From assembly GCA_045595845.1 (NCBI GenBank), contig JAZOBF010000032.1:1-46946 (forward strand): DNA of 46,946 nt, given 5' to 3'. The position numbers and the translations under genes are program-made. The notes beneath the pieces are model-generated. The model did not search any database. It was not told the DNA's origin and saw only the letters and a program-made list of their open reading frames with translations. The first letter of the stretch is position 1. The number at the start of each line of letters is the position of its first letter. This DNA is from RGIG3009 sp045595845 (GTDB taxonomy: Bacteria > Bacillota > Clostridia > Oscillospirales > Acutalibacteraceae). Shown here piece by piece: positions 24,397 through 30,966 of this stretch.

Positions 24397-25977
24397 ATGA
24401 AACAATTAACTTGCGAAATGTGCGGCAGTACGGAGCTTTTAAAACAAGAAGGTGTGTTTGTGTGTCAAACATGTGGGACAAAGTATACCGTAGAAGAAGC
24501 CAAAAAGATGATGGTTGAAGTTGTGGGTACTGTAGCTGTAAAAAATGCAGCACAACTTGAGAATTTGCTTAATCTTGCACATAGTTCTTTTGACTCTAAA
24601 AACTATGCACAGGCCGAAGAATTTTGCAATCAAGTTATTGCAATGGATGACACGAATTATGATGCATGGAAACTGAAAGGCGAGGCAATCAACTATCAAA
24701 TAAATGCTACAAACCAACGAATTCTTGAAGTGTACAACTGCATTATGACTTCTTTTAGGGTTCTTGATGATGAACAAAAAGAGGAGAAGAAACATGAGGT
24801 TCTTTCATCTTTGAAGGATTGCTTTGAGAGCGAAGTCTATTTTTGGCTAAATCAATTTGAGGCACAACGACCCACAAATGATGCTTTAACAACAGCAAAA
24901 AACGCCTATGTTGACTCTTATAATAAATTAGCTGATGCTTTTGATGAACTCATGTTAAACGATTCTAAAGAAGAATATTTAACTTATTTTGACAACTTTT
25001 TTATTAACAAGGTTAGTGCGATTTGTGTGTCTGCTTGGGAATCAACGGTTGGATATAACTATTATAGAGATTATTATTCAACATATGGTTCCACATGGAT
25101 TGTAAATAATTTTCACAACATTGATTTGCGAAAAGATGATTATAGACCTACAAAAAATATTTTTCTTACATTTATGGAAGAAACAGACAACCTAATCAAA
25201 TTAGAAGAATTTGCAGCCGAGCAAGTGAACGATGAAACAGACGCGGAAACACTTGCAACAATTTACGCAAACATTGCTTTTTTCCACAAAAGACTGATTG
25301 AAGCATACTATTTTAAATTGGATTGGGGTTGCACAAGTACTTGGGAGACAACTCGTTCTTTAGGATGGATTAGGGAAGGTTCCCTAAGCGCTGATGCCAA
25401 AGACTACAGACGGCGGCAAATAGAAAAATACGAAAATTTAAAAGAACGCGTGCCGCAAGAAATTGCTGAAAGAAAAAAAGAGAAAGAAGAAAAAGAACGA
25501 ATGGAAAGAGTTGAGGCGTATTGGGAAGAACATGCCGAAGAAAAGGAAAGACTAGATAAGCAACAAGCCGAACTCAAAAAGAAAATAGATGAACTTAACT
25601 CCCAAATTTTCGATATTGACAAGAAAAACACCGCAAAAATCAATGAATTATGTAAAGAGCGTGATAAGAAATTGCCTTGTGAGATCGAGGTTGATAAGCA
25701 ATATGATATGATTCGTGATCTCGAAGCACAAAGAGATAAGTGCGGTATTTTCAAAGGTAAAGAAAAAAAGGCGCTTCAAGCCCGAATTGACACAGAAGAA
25801 TCTCCCAAATTGGAATTACTCAGGAAGAAAGCGGAAGCTGAAAAGAAAGCGCATCAAGAAAAATTTGATGCTGAAATTATTGTGATAAAGAGTGAAGGGA
25901 AGGAACTTCGTGAGGAAGTTGAGAAACTTCGGTCCCGTATCGATGAAATTGTTGAAGAATTAACAAAAGATCGATAA
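24397..25977 (+). CDS. zinc-ribbon, TPR-like and coiled-coil protein, unknown function
   Basis: A 526-residue, AT-rich gene. The N-terminal zinc ribbon is C6-x2-C9...C23-x2-C26, of TFIIB type. A TPR-like helix pair lies around 47-95 (L-A-H-S-S-F-D-S-K-N-Y-A-Q-A-E-E). A middle helical domain rich in aromatic residues covers about 130-340, and a very charged coiled coil runs from about 345 to the end. A C-G-I-F-K-G-K-E-K-K segment lies near 450. The layout resembles B. subtilis YdjG, which works with YdjH and YdjI. The start ATG at 24397 follows GGAGGG (24384-24389); a TTG at 24382 precedes that site. Confidence 0.78.
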   Translation: MKQLTCEMCGSTELLKQEGVFVCQTCGTKYTVEEAKKMMVEVVGTVAVKNAAQLENLLNLAHSSFDSKNYAQAEEFCNQVIAMDDTNYDAWKLKGEAINYQINATNQRILEVYNCIMTSFRVLDDEQKEEKKHEVLSSLKDCFESEVYFWLNQFEAQRPTNDALTTAKNAYVDSYNKLADAFDELMLNDSKEEYLTYFDNFFINKVSAICVSAWESTVGYNYYRDYYSTYGSTWIVNNFHNIDLRKDDYRPTKNIFLTFMEETDNLIKLEEFAAEQVNDETDAETLATIYANIAFFHKRLIEAYYFKLDWGCTSTWETTRSLGWIREGSLSADAKDYRRRQIEKYENLKERVPQEIAERKKEKEEKERMERVEAYWEEHAEEKERLDKQQAELKKKIDELNSQIFDIDKKNTAKINELCKERDKKLPCEIEVDKQYDMIRDLEAQRDKCGIFKGKEKKALQARIDTEESPKLELLRKKAEAEKKAHQEKFDAEIIVIKSEGKELREEVEKLRSRIDEIVEELTKDR

Positions 25978-26067
25978 ATTTTATAAAAGCAATCATTAAT
26001 ACGTGGGCTTTTTTTAAGATCACAAACGTATATGAACTAGATAAAATACAGAAGGCTTGGTGAATAT

Positions 26068-26427
26068 ATGAACACAACAAATTATAAGTTCCATATTACA
26101 TACGATGTAAATATGACACTTAAAGAGTTGTCAGATTTATTATGCGCCATTAATTTATCGATTAACGACTATTATCGTGATAACGGGGTTGGTAATGCTA
26201 AGATCAGTTTGTATGCACCCGTTGTTAATGAGGTCGATAAGGGTTCGATAGTTTTAGATTTGGCCGTTAGTGTTTTCTCGGGGTTAACGTCCACGTTATT
26301 GACTGAATATATTCTAAATAGAATTAAAAATGTGCGGAAATTTAATGTGGAAAGAACTAAAGATTTAAACAATGTGCGCGTCGAATGTGGAAACAATAAC
26401 ACAATAAACATTCACATAAGTAATTAA
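26068..26427 (+). CDS. small orphan protein with one hydrophobic segment
   Basis: A 119-residue protein I do not recognise. An N-terminal alpha/beta part (residues 5-60) is followed by K-G-S-I-V-L-D-L-A-V-S-V-F-S-G-L-T-S (about 58-75), which could be a membrane or buried helix, then a basic stretch and a C-terminal strand ending N-N-N-T-I-N-I-H-I-S-N. Codons are strongly AT-rich (many TTA, ATT, AAT), unlike the flanks. The ribosome binding site is weak (TTGGTG). It stands 90 bases after the coiled-coil gene, with only a weak hairpin between, and may belong to the same island as cargo. Confidence 0.55.
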   Translation: MNTTNYKFHITYDVNMTLKELSDLLCAINLSINDYYRDNGVGNAKISLYAPVVNEVDKGSIVLDLAVSVFSGLTSTLLTEYILNRIKNVRKFNVERTKDLNNVRVECGNNNTINIHISN

Positions 26428-26509
26428 AATGCTACACATATTGTTTGTTTAGAGATCAAAACCAAATGTAATATCTAAAAATTGTTTCTCCTATGTTGAT
26501 GTGTGCGTG
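26428..26509. other. AT-rich junction between the island and the spoIVB fragment
   Basis: No gene, promoter or hairpin that I can support. It links the small orphan gene to the point at 26510 where similarity to spoIVB begins abruptly. The whole gap from 26428 to 26790 holds only this junction, the spoIVB remnant, its terminator and the transporter promoter. Confidence 0.5.
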
Positions 26510-26665
26510 AACAGCACACCTATCGTGCAAAACGGCAAGCTCGTCGGTGCCATTACCCACGTCTTTGTCAATGACCCGACCAAAGGCTACGCCATCTTCG
26601 CCGAAAACATGCTCGAAACAGCGCAAAGTGTAGCGGGGGGCCAAGAATTAAAGAATGCCTCATAG
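26510..26665 (+). pseudogene. spoIVB: spoIVB 3'-end fragment
   Basis: A 52-codon stretch matching the end of the intact spoIVB at 21982-22134. Over the 36 codons from T-P-I-V to L-E-T-A the two copies differ at 10 of 108 bases, every change synonymous; the last dozen codons diverge, but both end in A-S and a stop. The catalytic motif is broken (V-N-S-T-P in place of M-S-G-T-P) where similarity stops, and everything upstream (H225, D347, PDZ) is missing. No ribosome binding site is evident. It has its own terminator, so it looks like the real end of a former spoIVB gene. All-synonymous drift implies it was under selection as part of a full gene until fairly recently. Confidence 0.9.
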
Positions 26666-26666
26666 G

Positions 26667-26694
26667 AAAAAGGACTCCGTTTGGGGTCCTTTTT
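26667..26694 (+). terminator. terminator behind the spoIVB fragment
   Basis: A 12-bp stem with one T-G pair: AAAAAGGACTCC (26667-26678) and 26683-26694, loop GTTT, with T residues at the end. It starts two bases after the fragment's stop codon, as expected for a native gene end. Confidence 0.85.
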
Positions 26695-26697
26695 CTA

Positions 26698-26726
26698 TTG
26701 CAATTTTAGACATAAAATGATATGCT
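26698..26726 (+). promoter_or_regulatory. probable promoter of the Na/Pi-type transporter gene
   Basis: TTGCAA (26698-26703), 17 bases, TATGCT (26721-26726), each 4/6. No Pho-box-like direct repeats were recognised. Confidence 0.5.
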
Positions 26727-26790
26727 ATATCACATTAAATCATAATTTGGATAAAAAATCGAAAGATATATTTAACAAGGAGAAATGTTT

Positions 26791-28473
26791 ATGTTATCAG
26801 CGGAAGAAATTATGCAACTGATTGGTAGTCTTATTTGGTTGCTCGCGGGTGTCGGCGTTTTTATTGTTGGCATGAACTTTATGGGTGATGCGTTGGAAAA
26901 AAGCGCAGGCAATGGTATGAAGCGGCTTCTTGAAAGAATCAGTAACAACCGTTTTTCAGGCGTTGGTATTGGTGCTGGTGTAACGGCAATTATCCAAAGT
27001 TCATCCGCGACATCGGTTATGGTTATTGGTCTTGTTAACGCTGGCGTTATGACCTTGATGCAGGCAACGCCCATCATTATGGGCGCCAACATAGGCACAA
27101 CGATTACCGGCGTCCTCGTAGCGCTTAAAAACGATTATTTTAATATGGCAATGTATCTTCTTGCCTTTGCGGGCGTTATGCTTGGCTTTTCTAAAAAGGA
27201 AAAGTTCAAGATTGCCGGTAGCCTTTGTTGCGGTTTGGGTTTGATTTTCGTTGGACTTGAAGTTATGAGCAGTGAGCAGGCTTTTGGGAATCCACTTGTT
27301 GAGAATATGTTTACGGAGATTTTCAAGAAGATTAATTTCCCGCTGCTTTTGATACTGGTCGGTATTATATTTACCGGATTGATTCAGAGTTCTTCGGCGT
27401 CCACGGGTGTTGTTATAACAATGGTTGGCACAGGTGTGTTGCCGCTTGACTTAGCCTTGTTTATCGTACTTGGCGCCAATATTGGTACTTGTGTAACGGC
27501 ACTCCTTGCATCGGTTGGTGCAAATGCAAACTCCAAGCGTGTAGCCCTTATACATTTTACATTTAATGTTATCGGAACGGGATTTTTTACGGCTATTATT
27601 TGGTTACTCAGAGACCCGGTTGTCAGCATGCTCATTTCTGTTTTTCCCGGTAACGATCCGATGTCACTGCAGATGCGTGTTTCCCTCTTCCATGTTATCT
27701 TTAATGTAACAACCACTCTCTTACTGCTTCCCTTTGTTAAACAACTGGTTGACTATTCCTGTAAGGTTATTAAGGACAAACGGCAAGAAGAACAAACCTT
27801 GTCGCTGAAATTTGTTGACGAAAGATTACTCTCCATGCCATCTGTAGCGCTGATGCAGGTGAAAAAGGAAATGGATTATATGTTTGATTTGGTTGAAGAC
27901 AACATTTCCCTTTCTTTTGATGCTCTGGAAACAGGAAAGTTGGTAGCTTGTGAAAAAATAGAGGCTAACGAGGCGGTCGTTGATTTTACCAACGGTGCAT
28001 TAACACGATTCCTTATTAAGCTTTCTTCTATGGTCGAACAAAGCGATGAACAAGTAATCGGCTCCTATTTCCATGTACTGAACGACTTGGAACGCATCGG
28101 CGATCACGCAGAGAATTTTTATGAGATCGTTGCAGAAATGGCAGCGAAAAACCTGAGTTTCTCAGAAAAAGGTCAGAACGATATTAAAGCAATGAGCGAC
28201 AAGGTAATGCAAATGCTTGTCATTTCCAAAGACGCTTTTGACAATTTGAATAAAACGGAATTGTCAACGCTTGATGTGTTCGAAGAAGAAATTGACGCAA
28301 TGAAAAAAGAGCTTACCGCAAGTCATTTTTCTCGTCTTGCCGAAGGGGATTGCAGTATGGAGGTGAGCCCTTATTATTCTTCTACGGTTGCAGGCCTTGA
28401 ACGTGTGGCAGACCACCTGATCAATGTTGGTTATAGTATTGTGAACCCCATAGGCTCACAAAAAGATGTGTGA
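26791..28473 (+). CDS. Na/Pi-cotransporter family protein with PhoU-like tail
   Basis: A 560-residue NptA/YjbB-type transporter. The two inverted Na/Pi repeats show the Q-S-S-S-A-T-S and Q-S-S-S-A-S-T-G signatures with following G-A-N-I-G-T motifs. Hydrophobic helices cover about 1-325, and a cytoplasmic PhoU-like helical domain covers about 345-560 with E-R-I-G-D-H-A-E-N and E-R-V-A-D-H repeats. The family moves phosphate with sodium, by family knowledge. The ATG at 26791 is 8 bases after AAGGAG (26777-26782); an ATG at 26785 is only 2 bases from it. It lies between the spoIVB fragment and spoIVA, with no evident sporulation link. Confidence 0.9.
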   Translation: MLSAEEIMQLIGSLIWLLAGVGVFIVGMNFMGDALEKSAGNGMKRLLERISNNRFSGVGIGAGVTAIIQSSSATSVMVIGLVNAGVMTLMQATPIIMGANIGTTITGVLVALKNDYFNMAMYLLAFAGVMLGFSKKEKFKIAGSLCCGLGLIFVGLEVMSSEQAFGNPLVENMFTEIFKKINFPLLLILVGIIFTGLIQSSSASTGVVITMVGTGVLPLDLALFIVLGANIGTCVTALLASVGANANSKRVALIHFTFNVIGTGFFTAIIWLLRDPVVSMLISVFPGNDPMSLQMRVSLFHVIFNVTTTLLLLPFVKQLVDYSCKVIKDKRQEEQTLSLKFVDERLLSMPSVALMQVKKEMDYMFDLVEDNISLSFDALETGKLVACEKIEANEAVVDFTNGALTRFLIKLSSMVEQSDEQVIGSYFHVLNDLERIGDHAENFYEIVAEMAAKNLSFSEKGQNDIKAMSDKVMQMLVISKDAFDNLNKTELSTLDVFEEEIDAMKKELTASHFSRLAEGDCSMEVSPYYSSTVAGLERVADHLINVGYSIVNPIGSQKDV

Positions 28474-28493
28474 TGATATTGACACACAATAAA

Positions 28494-28532
28494 ACAAACC
28501 GCAAGTCTGAGCGTATCAGGCTTGCGGTTTGT
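28494..28532 (+). terminator. terminator of the Na/Pi-type transporter gene
   Basis: A 17-bp stem with one T-G pair: ACAAACCGCAAGTCTGA (28494-28510) and 28516-28532, loop GCGTA. It shares AAACCGCAAGTCT and a similar loop with the terminator after spoIVB at 22135-22173. Confidence 0.88.
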
Positions 28533-28547
28533 TCTTGTTATTGGCTT

Positions 28548-28577
28548 GTCATATTTGGTGTACCGTTCACATAGACA
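28548..28577 (+). promoter_or_regulatory. sigma-E-type promoter of the spoIVA operon
   Basis: GTCATATT (28548-28555) matches the B. subtilis sigma-E -35 exactly. After 14 bases CATAGACA (28570-28577) matches CATACAnT except at two positions. The predicted start near 28584 is about 31 bases before the spoIVA ATG. It has the same geometry as the spoIIID promoter at 19387. Confidence 0.7.
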
Positions 28578-28614
28578 TATACAAACGAAAAATGATGTGA
28601 GCGGAGGAAGCAAC

Positions 28615-30096
28615 ATGACAGCCAGTAATACCATCTATCACGATATTGCTACGCGAACCGACGGTGACATTTATATCGGTGTGGTCGGTCCGGTGCGTAC
28701 CGGTAAATCGACCTTTATCAAACAGTTTATGGACACTCTGGTTTTGCCGAATATTGACAGCGAATACAGTCGCGAACGCGCGATTGATGAGCTCCCGCAA
28801 TCGTCGGCGGGACGCACCATTATGACAACCGAACCGAAATTTATTCCCGAACAGGCGGTAGGAATCACCGTTAGTGGGGCGGCGAACATGAAAGTGCGCA
28901 TGATCGACTGTGTTGGCTATGTCGTTCCCTCAGCTTTGGGTTACATTGAAGAAAACGCACCGCGCATGGTAAAAACACCGTGGTTTGAGGAGGAAGTACC
29001 GTTTAATATGGCGGCGGAGGTCGGCACACAAAAAGTGATCTCCGAACATTCTACCATCGGGCTGGTTATCACTACCGACGGTAGTATCACCGAGATTCCG
29101 CGTGCGGAATATGCCGAGGCGGAAGAGCGTGTTATCCGCGAATTACAGGAGCTTGGCAAACCGTTTGCCGTACTGCTTAACACCACCGAGCCGAACAGTG
29201 AACAGGTGCAGACATTGTGCGCTTCACTTGGCGAAAAATACGGTGTTCCGGTATGTCCCGTCAATTGCTTGGAGATAGGGGAAGCCGATATTTCCAACAT
29301 TCTCGAAACCATTTTGTTTGAGTTTCCGGTGCGCGAGATCGGTTTCCGTTTGCCGTCGTGGGTTATGGAATTGGAACACACCCATCCCGTGAGACGCAGT
29401 ATGATGGACAGCATCAAGCAGTCGGTGACCGGTATTCAAAAAATTCGAGAACTTAACGACCTGCAACAAGGAATGGATAGTTGTGAATATATCAGCAGTA
29501 CCGCGCTTAACAGCATTCAACTCGGGAATGGAAGCGGCGTCGTTGAAATTAAGGTAAACCCAGATCTGTTCTATCGTGTGCTCGGCGAATCAACGGGCAT
29601 TGCCGTATCCGATGAAGGCGATTTGATGCGATGCATGACGGAGCTCAGCAGTATCCGTAAGAAATACGATAAGATTAAAGCGGCGCTGGAACAAGTTGAA
29701 AACACCGGTTACGGTATTGTGATGCCCGCCCTCGATGAAATGTCACTTGACGAGCCCGAAATTATTAAGCAAAGTGGACGGTACGGCATCCGGTTGCGCG
29801 CAACTGCACCGTCAATTCACATGATGAAAGCCGATATTACTACCGAAGTGGCGCCGATTGTCGGCTCGGAAAAGCAATCGGAGGAACTGGTTAACTATTT
29901 GTTGCGTGAATTTGAAGAAGATCCGTCCAGAATTTGGGAATCCAATATTTTCGGAACATCGTTGTACGGACTTGTCAACGAAGGCCTGCACAACAAACTG
30001 TATCGTATGCCGGGTGATGCGCGCCTGAAACTGAAAGAAACGGTGGAACGCATTATCAACGAAGGATGTAACGGTTTAATTTGTATCATTGTGTAA
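28615..30096 (+). CDS. spoIVA: stage IV sporulation protein A (spore coat ATPase)
   Basis: A 493-residue SpoIVA, the mother-cell ATPase that polymerises on the forespore surface as the base of the spore coat. It has the Walker A loop G-P-V-R-T-G-K31-S-T and the D-C-V-G-Y-V segment (near 100). A long middle domain follows, and the highly conserved end is G-C-N-G-L-I-C-I-I-V. Length is the same as in Bacillus (492). The ATG at 28615 follows GGAGG (28603-28607); the longer frame upstream overlaps the promoter. It heads an operon with a small membrane protein and an M50 protease. Confidence 0.97.
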   Translation: MTASNTIYHDIATRTDGDIYIGVVGPVRTGKSTFIKQFMDTLVLPNIDSEYSRERAIDELPQSSAGRTIMTTEPKFIPEQAVGITVSGAANMKVRMIDCVGYVVPSALGYIEENAPRMVKTPWFEEEVPFNMAAEVGTQKVISEHSTIGLVITTDGSITEIPRAEYAEAEERVIRELQELGKPFAVLLNTTEPNSEQVQTLCASLGEKYGVPVCPVNCLEIGEADISNILETILFEFPVREIGFRLPSWVMELEHTHPVRRSMMDSIKQSVTGIQKIRELNDLQQGMDSCEYISSTALNSIQLGNGSGVVEIKVNPDLFYRVLGESTGIAVSDEGDLMRCMTELSSIRKKYDKIKAALEQVENTGYGIVMPALDEMSLDEPEIIKQSGRYGIRLRATAPSIHMMKADITTEVAPIVGSEKQSEELVNYLLREFEEDPSRIWESNIFGTSLYGLVNEGLHNKLYRMPGDARLKLKETVERIINEGCNGLICIIV

Positions 30097-30109
30097 AGGA
30101 GAGATAACG

Positions 30110-30331
30110 ATGGCAGAACAACATCCCAAACCGAAGAAGCATAGAGACGGCACATTGCTGTTGGCACAAGGTGCGGTGTGCGGTGTTGTTCTGCTCATCG
30201 CGCTGATTATGCGATTGATCGGTGGGAGCTTTTATGAGCAACTCCGTACGGCTTTTTGTGATGCACTGACGGATAATGGGATTGCGGATACCGTGTCCGG
30301 ATGGCTGTCATCGGAGAATGAAAATGCTTGA
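30110..30331 (+). CDS. 73-residue single-pass membrane protein between spoIVA and an M50 protease
   Basis: A 73-residue protein: a basic, proline-rich N-terminus (H-P-K-P-K-K-H-R-D-G), one membrane helix (about 17-38, L-L-L-A-Q-G-A-V-C-G-V-V-L-L), and a short tail of about 35 residues. It starts behind AAAGGAGAG and overlaps the M50 gene by 8 bases, so the two are made together. In B. subtilis the M50 protease SpoIVFB is paired with the larger membrane regulator SpoIVFA; this may be a minimal counterpart, but no LytM domain or sequence similarity to SpoIVFA is visible. The role is inferred from position only. Confidence 0.65.
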   Translation: MAEQHPKPKKHRDGTLLLAQGAVCGVVLLIALIMRLIGGSFYEQLRTAFCDALTDNGIADTVSGWLSSENENA

Positions 30332-30911
30332 AAAAACATTAAACGGCATTACCTTTCGCATCAGTTTATTGTTTCCTGCGACCGTCATCGTTCTTCTGTC
30401 GTGGGATAACAGCAATCTAACACTTCTTTGTCTGCTCGCTTCATTTCTGCACGAAGCGGGACACGCAATCGCTATGCTCATTGTGCACGACCGTCCAAGA
30501 CGCGTGACAATGAGCATTTTCGGTATTTGCGTGGAACGGGATCGCGAATGCTACCTGGGTTATCGAAAGGCGGCGTTCGTTTCGCTTGCAGGACCGTTTG
30601 TCAATGTTTTTTGCTTCACACTGTTTTGGTGTTTGCGGCAACCGACTGCCGCCGTTATACATGCAGGGCTCGGTCTGTTCAATTTGTTGCCGATCACCTC
30701 GTTGGATGGCGGAGAAGCCCTGTATGCTTTACTGTGTCTTTCCATGGGTGAGGATAAGGCGTTACGCGTTGTACGCATTGTATCACTTTCGGTGATTTTT
30801 CCAATTGCGGTACTGGGATTTTACTTGCTGATATCGGAAAGCCGCAATTTCACTTTGCTTGTTATGAGCGGTTATTTGCTTTTGTTACTTTTCTTGAAAG
30901 AGAAGCATTGA
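30324..30911 (+). CDS. M50-family site-2 protease, SpoIVFB-like
   Basis: A 195-residue intramembrane metalloprotease with several hydrophobic helices. The zinc site is H43-E44-A-G-H47 and the third ligand is D128 in N-L-L-P-I-T-S-L-D-G-G. It lacks a CBS or PDZ domain. In Bacillus, SpoIVFB cleaves pro-sigma-K after SpoIVB signalling. Here the gene is in the sigma-E-type spoIVA operon and spoIVB is nearby, so a SpoIVFB role is likely but rests on context. The start at 30324 follows CGGAG (30312-30316); an ATG at 30318 is too close. It overlaps the previous gene. Confidence 0.85.
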   Translation: MLEKTLNGITFRISLLFPATVIVLLSWDNSNLTLLCLLASFLHEAGHAIAMLIVHDRPRRVTMSIFGICVERDRECYLGYRKAAFVSLAGPFVNVFCFTLFWCLRQPTAAVIHAGLGLFNLLPITSLDGGEALYALLCLSMGEDKALRVVRIVSLSVIFPIAVLGFYLLISESRNFTLLVMSGYLLLLLFLKEKH

Positions 30912-30936
30912 AAAACCCCGAAATATGCGCTATACT
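30908..30936 (+). promoter_or_regulatory. sigma-A promoter of the radical SAM operon
   Basis: TTGAAA (30908-30913) overlaps the M50 stop codon; 17 bases later comes TATACT (30931-30936). Matches are 5/6 and 5/6. A CCCGAAA (30918-30924) lies upstream of the transcript start, so it is unlikely to hide the ribosome binding site within TTTCGGG (30951-30957). Confidence 0.75.
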
Positions 30937-30966
30937 GGTATCAAATTAGTTTTCGGGAGGCTTTCC

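Noticed and set aside
25985..26015. Hairpin AAAAGC...GCTTTT with a T run after the coiled-coil gene
   Set aside because: The stem is only six, mostly A-T, pairs around a loop of about 17; too weak to list as a terminator.
22135..26509. Search for an integrase, transposase, tRNA or terminal inverted repeats that would define a mobile element
   Set aside because: None was seen, so the island is not labelled as an integrative element or insertion sequence.
26510..26665. The spoIVB-like tail as a small functional gene
   Set aside because: It lacks the catalytic residues, PDZ domain, start signal and ribosome binding site; it is better read as a remnant.
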